Positions 15,991 through 23,760 of a DNA stretch of 47,752 bases are shown piece after piece. Below the pieces are notes generated by a model. That model saw only the letters and a list, made by a program, of their open reading frames with translations. It was not told the DNA's origin and made no database searches. Positions within the stretch are counted from its first letter, which is position 1. Every line of letters begins with the position of its first letter. The stretch is from Streptomyces griseorubiginosus (lineage in GTDB: Bacteria; Actinomycetota; Actinomycetes; Streptomycetales; Streptomycetaceae). Position numbers and translations under genes: made by a program. The stretch spans positions 1-47,752 of the forward strand of contig NZ_WVUG01000030.1 of NCBI RefSeq assembly GCF_017614965.1, in the 5' to 3' direction.

Positions 15991-16669
15991 AGAGCTGTAC
16001 GGCGCCCTCCGCCGCGCAGGCCTCGGCGGCCAGCCCGCCGGCCACCGGATCCGGCCGCAGCATCTGGGTCACCACCTCGGCGGTGGCCCGGTGCCAGTCG
16101 CCGCTGCGCCGGATCATCCCGTGGTCCCCGCCCCGTACCGCCACCAGGCCCGCCGCCATTCCGGCGGCGCGGGCCCGGTGGACGTAGTCGACCGAGTCGG
16201 CGTAGGCCGTCACCCGGTCGCGGTCGCCGTGCAGGAGCACGGTGCGGACGTGGTCGAGCTGGTCGACGGGGTCCTCGGGCGGACACCACGGGGCGAGCGC
16301 CACCACGCCCCGCACCGTCGGGTGGGCCGCGGCGCGCAGGGCGGCCCGGGCGCCCATCGAGTGGCCCACGAGGACGACGGGCGCACCGGCCGTCAGCTCC
16401 TGGAGGTCGTCGAGGGCGCGCAGGGCGTCCTCGGCGGGGTCGCCGTCGTTCCAGCCCCGGTAGCGGTAGCGGACCTGCCCCAGCAGGACGTCCTGCGCCG
16501 CCGTCGCCGCGGCGGCCCGCAGCACCGGGTGCATGCGGAGCGCGGCGACCTGCCAGGGGCGCGCCGTACGACGGCTCTCCTCCTGGCCGCCGTGCAGGGT
16601 GAGGACCGCCGCGGTCGCGCTCCGCAGCGGGGCATGGCGCACGATCAGTGCGGACGTGTTGCGCTCCAC
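15989..16669 (-). CDS. Alpha/beta hydrolase
   Basis: I favour the GTG at 16669 with AGGA seven bases upstream (226 residues); an ATG at 16687 would add six residues. The catalytic set is complete. LTLHGG is the oxyanion strand, VVLVGHSMGARAALR holds the nucleophile Ser, TVLLHGDRDRVT holds the Asp and AVRGGDHGMIRR holds the His. No signal peptide is seen, so it is cytosolic. The central WCPPEDPVDQLDHVRT resembles dienelactone-hydrolase-like and generic alpha/beta hydrolases. The substrate is unknown. It is convergent with the secreted lipase gene and divergent from the FAD-binding protein gene. Confidence 0.85.
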   Translation of the reverse strand: MERNTSALIVRHAPLRSATAAVLTLHGGQEESRRTARPWQVAALRMHPVLRAAAATAAQDVLLGQVRYRYRGWNDGDPAEDALRALDDLQELTAGAPVVLVGHSMGARAALRAAAHPTVRGVVALAPWCPPEDPVDQLDHVRTVLLHGDRDRVTAYADSVDYVHRARAAGMAAGLVAVRGGDHGMIRRSGDWHRATAEVVTQMLRPDPVAGGLAAEACAAEGAVQL

Positions 16670-16849
16670 GCGCCCATCCTGCCTCATGCCGATGACACCC
16701 CCGTTTCGCCCACCGCCACGGGGGGCGCACGCGATGAACCAGTGAGCCCTGTACGCGCCTCCACCGGGACGGGGACGATGCGCTGTGTCGGTGCTCAACC
16801 CGTCGTGAAAGCAGGTCGGCTCCCGTGCTGTTGCGTCTTCCCGAAGTCC

Positions 16850-17548
16850 GTGTCCGAAGCGCAGGAGTGCATGGCTCAGGGAGCGGTGCCCGTCGGCGGG
16901 GCCACGCTGGTGTGGGCCAGCTGGCAACGGGACGGGTTCCCCGAGCAGGCGATGTCCCTGCGCAACGTCCCGGAGGCCACCGTGATCGCGCCCGGCACCC
17001 TGGGCGGCGCCGTCGTGCTCAACCGGATCGACGAGCGTGTTCCCGAGGTCCTCCGCGAGGCGGCGGCCTCCGTCGGCACCGGCGCGGTACGCCGCACCGC
17101 GACCGTCGGCGGCAACCTCGTCGGCAGCACCCTGCGCTGTCTGCTGCCCGCCGCCCTGGTGCTCGACGCCCGGGCGACGGTCCTGGAGCCGGAGGGGGCA
17201 CGGGAGACGGACCTCGCCGAAGTCCTCGCCAAGCAGCACCTGTTGCTGAGCCTGCACTGGTCCGACCCCGTCACCAGCGCCTACCGCAAACTGGCCGGCG
17301 AGGCGGGCGGCCCGCCGCCGTTCGTGGTGGCCGGCGCGGTGCACCGCGGCCCGGACGGCCGCCTCCTCCTGCGTCTCGCCGCCCGCGACGGCTACGAGGT
17401 CCTCGCCGGTGCGGCCGTCTGCGACGCCGGGCCCGAGCAGGCCCTCACCACGCTGCGTGAGACGGCCGTCGGCACGCTCAACGACGACCGCTGGGAGGTC
17501 GTACGACGGCACGCCACGGATCTGCTCGCGCGTCCTGCCGTGCGCTGA
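16850..17548 (+). CDS. FAD-binding subunit-like protein of molybdopterin dehydrogenases, start suspect
   Basis: The frame encodes the FAD-binding domain seen in xanthine/CO dehydrogenase middle subunits. AVPVGGATLVW and RRTATVGGNLVGSTLRC are the two flavin-binding loops, and a partial C-terminal domain follows (AGEAGGPPPFVVAGAVHR). With GTG at 16850 it has 232 residues, short for the family (about 280 to 300). A natural N-terminus seems to sit in another frame: GTG at 16825 gives VLLRLP. Removing one base in the CCCGAAG stretch near 16840 would join it as LLRLPKSVSEAQEC. So either the gene has a one-base frameshift or the sequence has an error. No molybdopterin or 2Fe-2S partner gene is adjacent, so it may act alone. 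Confidence 0.7.
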   Translation: MSEAQECMAQGAVPVGGATLVWASWQRDGFPEQAMSLRNVPEATVIAPGTLGGAVVLNRIDERVPEVLREAAASVGTGAVRRTATVGGNLVGSTLRCLLPAALVLDARATVLEPEGARETDLAEVLAKQHLLLSLHWSDPVTSAYRKLAGEAGGPPPFVVAGAVHRGPDGRLLLRLAARDGYEVLAGAAVCDAGPEQALTTLRETAVGTLNDDRWEVVRRHATDLLARPAVR

Positions 17549-17552
17549 CCGC

Positions 17553-18077
17553 CTACAGGGCCGCCAGCCAGGCGGCCGTGTCGCGGGGGTGGCGCAGTCT
17601 CACCGTGTCGAGGGGCGCGAAGCGCCCGTCCGCGGAGCGGCGCGCGATCTCCTGATGGCGTGAGGTGTGCTGCGTCCACGCCCACCAGGCCGGGTGCTCC
17701 CTGCTCAGCCAGCCCGACCAGGTCTCCCGGTTGCCGCCGAAGAGGACCTCGCGGGTGAGGGAACGCCGCAGCGAGCGGCGCAGGACGCGCGGCATGACGA
17801 CCCGGCGCGGATAGTCCAGCCACACCACCGTGTCCGCCCGGTCCCACAGCAGGTCGCGGACCTCGGGATATCCCAGCGAGTCCACGATCCACCGGGGTTC
17901 CGCCGCCATCCGGGACACCGTCTCCACCAGCTCGCCGTTGACGGCCCACCCGGGGCCGGTGAAGTACAACGCGTCCATTTCGTGGTACGGCAGATCCAGA
18001 CGCCGGCTCAGGGAATGAGCCAGCGTGGACTTGCCCGCGCCCGTGACACCCACCACCAGGATCCGTTCCACCGGCAC
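17553..18077 (-). CDS. P-loop adenylate-kinase-like NTPase
   Basis: I take the GTG at 18077 (174 residues, VPVERILVVG); a GTG at 18071 is two codons later. Walker A is GVTGAGKSTLA at the N-terminus. It is followed by LDLPYHEMDAL, the pattern of small adenylate-kinase/shikimate-kinase-like proteins in which the acceptor binds near the second strand. VVWLDYP is the Walker B strand, and RRSLRRSLTREVLFGGNRETW is an Arg-rich lid. These proteins (often annotated 'adenylate kinase' or topology-modulation-like) phosphorylate small molecules; the substrate is unknown. The gene ends four bases from the stop of the convergent FAD-binding gene. Confidence 0.82.
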   Translation of the reverse strand: MPVERILVVGVTGAGKSTLAHSLSRRLDLPYHEMDALYFTGPGWAVNGELVETVSRMAAEPRWIVDSLGYPEVRDLLWDRADTVVWLDYPRRVVMPRVLRRSLRRSLTREVLFGGNRETWSGWLSREHPAWWAWTQHTSRHQEIARRSADGRFAPLDTVRLRHPRDTAAWLAAL

Positions 18078-18156
18078 ACCGTACGGGACATGTCCTGCGG
18101 ACACCGGCGTGCGGTGGAACGATGGGGGCACTGCGCGGGCAGGAGGGAGCGGACCC

Positions 18157-19929
18157 TTGGCCACTCTGGTCGCCGTGAACGTCGGCATGCCCCGGGACGT
18201 CCCCTGGCACGGGACGACCGTCCGGACCGGGGTGTGGAAGCAGGCCGTCACCGGCCCCCGGATGGTGCGCCGGCTCAACGTGGACGGCGACGGACAGGGC
18301 GATCTCGGCGGCCACGGCGGTGAGCAACGGGCCGTGCTGGTCTACCAGTTGGAGTCCTACCGGTACTGGCAGGAACATCTGGGCCGGGACGACTTCGTCC
18401 ATGGGCAGTTCGGGGAGAACTTCACCGTCGAGGGCCTCTCCGACCGTGAGGTGTGCATCGGCGACCGCTACCGGATCGGCGGCGCGGTCCTCGAGGTCAC
18501 CCAGCCCCGGGTGACCTGCTACCGGGTGGGGCTGCGGATGGACGAACCGCGGATGGCGGCACTGCTGGTCGCCCACGGCCGTCCCGGCTTCTACCTGCGG
18601 GTGATCACCGAGGGCGAGGTGCAGGCCGGCGACGACATCGTCAAGATCTCCACCGGCCCCGAAGCCATGACGGTCGCGGAGATGGACGCCCTGCTCTACC
18701 TCCCCGGTCATCCCCGAGAGCAACTGCTGCGCGGGCTGCGCATCCCCGCGCTGAGTCCGGGCTGGCAGGGTTCCCTGCGGGCTCTGCTCGACGACGCCGA
18801 CGGCGAGGGCGCCGCCGGAGGCAACCGGGGGCTGACGGCGGCCGCGACGAGCCCGCCACCGGCCTGGCCGGGATTCCGGCCCCTGCAGATCACCCGGATC
18901 GACAGCGAGAGCCGCAGCGTCTTCTCCCTCACCCTCGCCTCGGACGACGGCCACCCCCTTCCGCCGGCGCGACCGGGACAGTTCCTCACCGTGCGCCTGC
19001 GGCCGGATCCTGGAGGGCCGCCGGTGATCCGCAGCTACTCCCTGTCCGGGCGTCCCGGTGCGCCCACGTACCGGATCAGCGTGAAGCAGGAGCTGCACGG
19101 GCTCGCCAGCACACATCTGCACGGCCACGCGCGGGTGGGAGACGTACTCGATGTCGCGGCGCCGCGCGGCACCTTCGTCCTCGCCGACGGCCCGACCCCC
19201 GTCGTCCTGGCGTCCGCCGGCGTGGGAGCCACGCCGGTGCTGTCCATGCTGCACGCACTGGCCGAGGCCGGTCCGTCCCGCCCGGTGTGGTGGCTGCACG
19301 GAGCCCGGAACGGACACGACCACGCCTTCGCCCGCGAGGTGCGCGACCTGCTCGACCGCCTGCCGTCCGCGCGCGCCTGCATCGCCTACAGCCGACCGGG
19401 CGAGGGCGACCGGCTCGGCGTGGACTACACGGTGGCGGGCCGTCTCTCCGCCGCCCTGATCCGCGGCCTCGACCTGCCCGCGGACGCCGACGCGTACGTC
19501 TGCGGACCGGCCGGATTCATGCGGGACGTCTCGGACGCCCTGACCGAGGCGGGCATCGCCCCGGCCCGCGTCCACACCGAGCCCTTCGGAGCCCTGGCCG
19601 CCATCCGGCCGGGTCTCCTTCCCACCTCCGCCCGGACCCCGCACGTCCCGGCCCGTCCGCCGGGCGACGGAACCGGGCCGACGGTCTCCTTCGCCCGCAG
19701 CGGCATCACCGTGCCCTGGGACTCCGGCTACGGCACGCTGCTGGACCTGGCCGAGGCCTGTGACGTCCCCACCCGCTGGTCCTGCCGCACCGGCGTCTGC
19801 CACACCTGCGAGACCGTCCTTCTCCAGGGCCGGGTCGCGTACATGCCGGACCCCCTCGACGAACCCGCCGAGGGAAACGCCCTCATCTGCTGCTCGCGGC
19901 CGTCGGGGGATCTGGTCCTGGACCTGTGA
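18157..19929 (+). CDS. MOSC domain - ferredoxin reductase - 2Fe-2S ferredoxin fusion
   Basis: A TTG at 18157 with AGGAGG ten bases upstream is the best start (590 residues, beginning LATLVAVNVGMP); a GTG at 18175 is an alternative. Residues 1 to about 235 are a YiiM-like MOSC domain, with QFGENFTVEGL and a conserved Cys121 in TQPRVTCYRVG, followed by the short three-helix module. Residues about 245 to 480 are a ferredoxin-NADP-reductase domain, with RSYSLSG for flavin and ASAGVGATPVLSML for pyridine nucleotide. The last 90 residues are a plant-type ferredoxin with Cys543, Cys548, Cys551 and Cys578 or Cys579. MOSC proteins handle molybdenum cofactor or reduce N-hydroxylated bases. Here all electron-transfer parts are in one chain, so it may be a self-contained NAD(P)H-dependent reductase. 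It is divergent from the P-loop gene. Confidence 0.9.
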   Translation: MATLVAVNVGMPRDVPWHGTTVRTGVWKQAVTGPRMVRRLNVDGDGQGDLGGHGGEQRAVLVYQLESYRYWQEHLGRDDFVHGQFGENFTVEGLSDREVCIGDRYRIGGAVLEVTQPRVTCYRVGLRMDEPRMAALLVAHGRPGFYLRVITEGEVQAGDDIVKISTGPEAMTVAEMDALLYLPGHPREQLLRGLRIPALSPGWQGSLRALLDDADGEGAAGGNRGLTAAATSPPPAWPGFRPLQITRIDSESRSVFSLTLASDDGHPLPPARPGQFLTVRLRPDPGGPPVIRSYSLSGRPGAPTYRISVKQELHGLASTHLHGHARVGDVLDVAAPRGTFVLADGPTPVVLASAGVGATPVLSMLHALAEAGPSRPVWWLHGARNGHDHAFAREVRDLLDRLPSARACIAYSRPGEGDRLGVDYTVAGRLSAALIRGLDLPADADAYVCGPAGFMRDVSDALTEAGIAPARVHTEPFGALAAIRPGLLPTSARTPHVPARPPGDGTGPTVSFARSGITVPWDSGYGTLLDLAEACDVPTRWSCRTGVCHTCETVLLQGRVAYMPDPLDEPAEGNALICCSRPSGDLVLDL

Positions 19930-19933
19930 CGTC

Positions 19934-19949
19934 CCGGCGTGGACGCCGG
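19934..19949. terminator. Short hairpin between convergent genes
   Basis: CCGGCGT (19934-19940) and ACGCCGG (19943-19949) form a perfect seven-base stem with a two-base centre. It fills the 21 bases between the MOSC-fusion stop and the GntR stop, so it could serve both directions, though the tight loop may force the inner pairs open. Confidence 0.45.
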
Positions 19950-19950
19950 C

Positions 19951-20691
19951 TCAGTCCGCGGTCTTGCGGGCCAGCGCGTTGTTGTCGATCGAGTTGTGCA
20001 CGCTGAAGCTCACGGCGTCCGAGCGGTAGCGGTCGTCCGACCACTCCACCGGGCGCCCCTCGCGGGTGGTGGTCACCCGACGTACGCGCAGGAGGGGGCT
20101 GGTACGGCGGATGCCGAGCAGTTCGGCGTCCTGGGCACCGGCCGCGACCGCGTCGATGACGTGCTCGCCGTAGGCGAAGACCAGACCGGTGCTCTCGTAC
20201 AGGCGTTGGGTGACCGAGGGGGCGTCGGGATCGATGGTCTCGACGGCGGGCGCTATCCAGTCGGCGTACACCGTGCGCTCCAGCAGCACCGGCTCGCCGT
20301 CCAGACCGCGCACCCGCAGGACGTGCAACACCGGTGTGCCCTCGCGCAGTTGGAGGCGGGCGGAGTCCTGCGCGGTGGCGGGGAGGTACTCCTGGGCGAC
20401 GACGTGGCCGGTGGCCTCGCGGCCCATGGCGTGGGCCCACTGGGCGAAGCTGCGCAGTTCGGCGAAGCTCTGGCTGCGGCGGCTGGCCAGCACGACCCGG
20501 CGGGCGCCCTGGCGGGAGCCGATCAGACCCTCCGCGGTCAGCGCGGCGACGGCCTGGCGCACGGTGCCGCGCGAGACGCCGTAGTGCGCGGCGAGTTCCG
20601 TCTCGGCGGGCAGCCTGCTGCCGACCGTGTACTCCTCGCGGTCGATCGCCCTCCGCAGTTCGTCGGCGATCTCCTCGTGTCGCGCCGGCAT
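19951..20691 (-). CDS. GntR-family regulator with UTRA domain (HutC subfamily)
   Basis: The ATG at 20691 gives 246 residues. The N-terminal winged helix is textbook GntR: IADELRRAIDREEYTVGSRLPAETELAAHYGVSRGTVRQAV (given as IADELRRAI, VGSRLPAETELA and YGVSRGTVRQAV). The C-terminal UTRA effector domain includes LQLREGTPVLHVLRVRGLDGEPVLLERTVYAD (LREGTPVLHVLR and EPVLLERTVYAD) and SDDRYRSDAVSFSV at the end. HutC/PhnF-type repressors bind small metabolites in the UTRA pocket. It is divergent from the ABC importer operon, and a GntR-type operator lies between them, so it most likely represses that operon and is relieved by the imported substrate. Confidence 0.93.
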   Translation of the reverse strand: MPARHEEIADELRRAIDREEYTVGSRLPAETELAAHYGVSRGTVRQAVAALTAEGLIGSRQGARRVVLASRRSQSFAELRSFAQWAHAMGREATGHVVAQEYLPATAQDSARLQLREGTPVLHVLRVRGLDGEPVLLERTVYADWIAPAVETIDPDAPSVTQRLYESTGLVFAYGEHVIDAVAAGAQDAELLGIRRTSPLLRVRRVTTTREGRPVEWSDDRYRSDAVSFSVHNSIDNNALARKTAD

Positions 20692-20725
20692 CGCTTCCCT
20701 CCGATTCGGCCGTTGTGCACAGCGT

Positions 20726-20755
20726 GATCAGCGTAATCGAGTCGAGACGCTGATC
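20726..20755. promoter_or_regulatory. Inverted repeat near the GntR gene start
   Basis: GATCAGCGT (20726-20734) and ACGCTGATC (20747-20755) are perfect nine-base arms with a 12-base spacer. The repeat sits 35 to 64 bases upstream of the GntR start. It may be an autoregulatory operator or a leader hairpin of the gntR messenger. It differs in sequence from the operator nearer the ABC genes. Confidence 0.5.
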
Positions 20756-20843
20756 GCGCCCACCCAGAACTGTGCAGGAAATCAGGGTCCAGGGTTTCGC
20801 CATTGTTTACGGACACGACACCATCGGACGCCTTACTGAGGCC

Positions 20844-20861
20844 AACTTGTTCAGACAAGTT
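20844..20861. promoter_or_regulatory. GntR-type operator before ABC operon
   Basis: AACTTGT-TCAG-ACAAGTT is a perfect 7-4-7 inverted repeat, the shape and length of HutC/PhnF-subfamily operators (TTGT...ACAA arms). It lies 43 bases upstream of the binding-protein start, where a bound repressor would block transcription. Confidence 0.75.
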
Positions 20862-20903
20862 TCGAGTCTTGTGCGTCCCCTGCACCCCCTTTCTGGAGTC
20901 ACC

Positions 20904-22055
20904 GTGTCCCAGCCGAGAACAGCCGCCCTGGCCGGCTCCCTCGCCGTCGTAGCCGCGCTCGCCCTGAGTGCCTGCGGCGCCGCTCCCGACAACGCGTCGA
21001 CGACCGCCGACGGCAAGAACGCCGCCACCGCCACCTCCGCGGCCGACTTCGGCGGCATGGACGCCCTGGTCAAGGCGGCCAAGAAGGAGGGCACGCTGCA
21101 CGCCATCGCGCTGCCCCGCGACTGGGCCAACTACGGCGCCCTGATCGACGGCTTCACCAAGAAGTACGGCATCAAGATCCAGGTCGAGAACCCCGACGGC
21201 TCCAGCCAGGACGAGATCAACGCCGTCACCTCCCGCAAGGGCCAGAACCGGGCGCCCGACGTCCTCGACCTGGGCTCCTCCTTCGCCCTGAGCGCCGCCC
21301 AGCAGGGCCTGCTCGCGCCCTACAAGGTGACCTCGTACGCCGACATCCCGGCCGGGCAGAAGGACCCGCAGGCCCGCTGGTACAACGACTACGGCGGCTA
21401 CATCTCCATCGGCTGCGACGCGGGGCGCGTCAAGGTCTGCCCCACCACGTTCGCGGACCTGCTCAAGCCCCAGTACAAGGGCCAGGTCGCCCTCAACGGC
21501 AACCCCACCAAGTCGGGGTCGGCCTTCGGCGGTGTGTACGCGGCCGCGCTCGCGAGCGGCGGCTCCTTCGACGACATCCAGCCCGGCCTGGACTTCTTCG
21601 CCAAGCTGAAGAAGAACGGCAACTACACCCCCGTGGAGTCCACTCCGGCGACCGTCGAGAAGGGCGAGACGCCGATCAGCATCGACTGGGACTACCTCAA
21701 CGCCGGTTACGCCGACGAGTTCAAGTCCAATGGCGTCGACTGGAAGGTGGCCATCCCCTCCGACGGCCAGTACGCGCAGTACTACTCCCAGGCCATCAAC
21801 AAGGACGCCCCGCACCCGGCGGCCGCCCGGCTGTGGCAGGAGTACCTCTACAGCGCCGAGGGCCAGAACCTGTGGCTCAAGGGCTACGCCCGGCCCGCCC
21901 TGATGGCGGCGTTGGAGAAGGCCGGCACCCTCGACAAGGAGGCCGCCGCCAAGCTGCCGAAGGTCACCGGTACGCCGTCCTTCCCGTCCGAGGCCCAGCA
22001 GAGCAAGGCCAAGACGGTCATCGCGCAGGGCTGGGCGAAGGCCGTCTCCGGATGA
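20904..22055 (+). CDS. ABC transporter substrate-binding lipoprotein
   Basis: The GTG at 20904 follows GGAG and gives 383 residues. The signal is SLAVVAALALSACG, a standard lipobox with Cys, so the protein is membrane-tethered outside. The body is a class of extracellular solute-binding protein used for iron, polyamines and 2-aminoethylphosphonate. Examples are ADLLKPQYKGQVALNGNPTKSG and WDYLNAGYADEF (first given in pieces: ADLLKPQYKG and NPTKSGSAFGG). Lys and Thr residues around NPTKSG often line the ligand pocket. It is the first gene of the operon, overlapping the permease by four bases. The identity of the ligand is inferred only from the genes that follow. Confidence 0.9.
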   Translation: MSQPRTAALAGSLAVVAALALSACGAAPDNASTTADGKNAATATSAADFGGMDALVKAAKKEGTLHAIALPRDWANYGALIDGFTKKYGIKIQVENPDGSSQDEINAVTSRKGQNRAPDVLDLGSSFALSAAQQGLLAPYKVTSYADIPAGQKDPQARWYNDYGGYISIGCDAGRVKVCPTTFADLLKPQYKGQVALNGNPTKSGSAFGGVYAAALASGGSFDDIQPGLDFFAKLKKNGNYTPVESTPATVEKGETPISIDWDYLNAGYADEFKSNGVDWKVAIPSDGQYAQYYSQAINKDAPHPAAARLWQEYLYSAEGQNLWLKGYARPALMAALEKAGTLDKEAAAKLPKVTGTPSFPSEAQQSKAKTVIAQGWAKAVSG

Positions 22056-22954
22056 CGGCCACCCTCACGGGCGTGGACGTGGCGCCGCCGGTCACCTCGG
22101 TGAAGCGGCGGCGCCGGGTCCCCGGCTGGCTGGCCGTCGTCCCGCTCCTCGTGTTCACCGCGATCGCCTTCGGGCTGCCGGCGGTGGCCATGCTGAACGG
22201 CGCCTTCAGCATCAAGGACCAGGCCACGGGCGCCACTTCCTATGGCACCGGGAACCTGACGACCTCGCTGCGCGGCGCCTACCTGACCGCGCTGCTCGGC
22301 AGCGTCAAGCTGTCCGCCGTCTCGGCCGGCCTCGGCACCCTGCTCGGGCTGCCGCTCGCGCAGGTGGTGGTCACCTCCCGCTTCCGCGCGCTGCGCGAGG
22401 CGGTGCTGACCGCGTCCGGGGTGCTGGCGAACTTCGGCGGTGTCCCGCTGGCGTTCGCCTTCGTGGCGACCCTGGGCAACGCCGGTGTGCTGACCCGGCA
22501 CCTGGGGCTGACCCAGAAGGGCTGGGACCTGTACAGCTTCTGGGGCCTGGTCATCGTCTACCTGTACTTCCTGATCCCGCTGATGGTGCTGACCATCACG
22601 CCCGCGCTGGAGGGCCTGCGCTCGCAGTGGCGGGAGGCGGCGCAGAACAACGGCGCCACGGCCGTGCAGTACTGGCGCCACGTCGCCCTCCCGGTGCTGC
22701 TGCCGTCGCTGCTGGGCGGGCTGGTGCTTCTGTTCGGCAGCGCCTTCGCCGCGTACGCCACCGCCGCGGCCATGGTGGGCAGTTCGGTGCCGTTGGTGAC
22801 GCTGCAGATCGCCGACGCCATCTCCGGCAACGTGCTGGTCGGCCAGGAGAACGTGGCGCTCGCCCTCAGCCTCGACATGGTCCTGGTCGCCGGTCTGGTC
22901 ATGGCCGTCTATCTGCCCCTGCAACGACGGAGTGCGCGATGGCTCGACGCCTGA
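22052..22954 (+). CDS. ABC transporter permease 1
   Basis: The ATG at 22052 overlaps the preceding stop (ATGA). The product has 300 residues and six membrane segments. The EAA loop that docks the ATPase is visible: REAAQNNGATAVQYWRHVALPVL (written as REAAQNNGATAVQYW then RHVALPVL). This is the PotB/PhnU-like type with a short basic N-terminal tail (KRRRRVPGW). It pairs with the following permease to form the membrane channel. Overlaps on both sides show it is translated as part of one operon. Confidence 0.92.
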   Translation: MTATLTGVDVAPPVTSVKRRRRVPGWLAVVPLLVFTAIAFGLPAVAMLNGAFSIKDQATGATSYGTGNLTTSLRGAYLTALLGSVKLSAVSAGLGTLLGLPLAQVVVTSRFRALREAVLTASGVLANFGGVPLAFAFVATLGNAGVLTRHLGLTQKGWDLYSFWGLVIVYLYFLIPLMVLTITPALEGLRSQWREAAQNNGATAVQYWRHVALPVLLPSLLGGLVLLFGSAFAAYATAAAMVGSSVPLVTLQIADAISGNVLVGQENVALALSLDMVLVAGLVMAVYLPLQRRSARWLDA

Positions 22955-23757
22955 ACGTGTGGCGGTGGGTCGTCCTCGGCCTTGCCGCGCTGTACTTCCT
23001 GGTCCCGCTCGCCGCGTCCGTGGTCTTCACGGTCGACGTGCCGGGGCAGGGCGTCACCTTCGACGCCTACTCGCAGATCGTCTCCACCGCCGGCTTCGGC
23101 TCCAGCCTGCTGCTGTCGCTGGAACTCGCGCTGGCCACCATCGCGATCGTGCTGCTGCTGATGGTGCCCGCGATGGTCGCGCTGCGCCTGGGCGCGCCCC
23201 GGCTGCGGCCGGTGGTGGAGGTGGTGTGCTCGCTGCCGTTGGTCGTGCCGCCGATCGCGTTCGTCGCCGGGATCGCCACGGTGCTCAAATGGGGCCCCGA
23301 CCACCTGTCCCGTACTCCGCTGTTCGAGACGTTCGTGGCCATCCAGAACCCGACCTTCCCGTTCGTGCTGGTCCTGGCGTACGTGGTGATGGCGCTGCCG
23401 TTCGTGTACCGGGCGCTGGATTCCGGGCTGCGGGCCGTCGACGTGCGCACGCTGGTCGAGGCCGCCCGCAGCTGCGGGGCGGGCTGGCCGCAGGCGCTGG
23501 TGCGGGCGGTGCTGCCCAATCTGCGCGGGGCGCTGCTGAACGCGGCCTTCCTCACGCTCGCCCTGGTGCTGGGCGAGTTCACGGTCGCCCAGCTGCTGGG
23601 GTTCCAGCCGTTCGCCGTGTGGATCTACAGCGTCGGCGGATCGCAGGCCCAGCTGTCCGTCGCCGTGTCCGTGCTCAGTCTCCTGGTGACCTGGGCCCTG
23701 CTCCTCGCGCTCGCCGGTGTCGGCGGGCGCACCCGTACCGCTTCGTCCCGAGGGTGA
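22939..23757 (+). CDS. ABC transporter permease 2
   Basis: The ATG at 22939 lies inside the end of permease 1 (16-base overlap) and gives 272 residues with six membrane segments. The EAA-type loop is VEAARSCGAGWPQALVRAVLPNLRG (VEAARSCGAGW then QALVRAVLPNLRG). It is the PotC/PhnV-like partner. The long overlap implies translational coupling and equal production of the two permeases. Confidence 0.92.
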   Translation: MARRLNVWRWVVLGLAALYFLVPLAASVVFTVDVPGQGVTFDAYSQIVSTAGFGSSLLLSLELALATIAIVLLLMVPAMVALRLGAPRLRPVVEVVCSLPLVVPPIAFVAGIATVLKWGPDHLSRTPLFETFVAIQNPTFPFVLVLAYVVMALPFVYRALDSGLRAVDVRTLVEAARSCGAGWPQALVRAVLPNLRGALLNAAFLTLALVLGEFTVAQLLGFQPFAVWIYSVGGSQAQLSVAVSVLSLLVTWALLLALAGVGGRTRTASSRG

Positions 23758-23760
23758 ACC

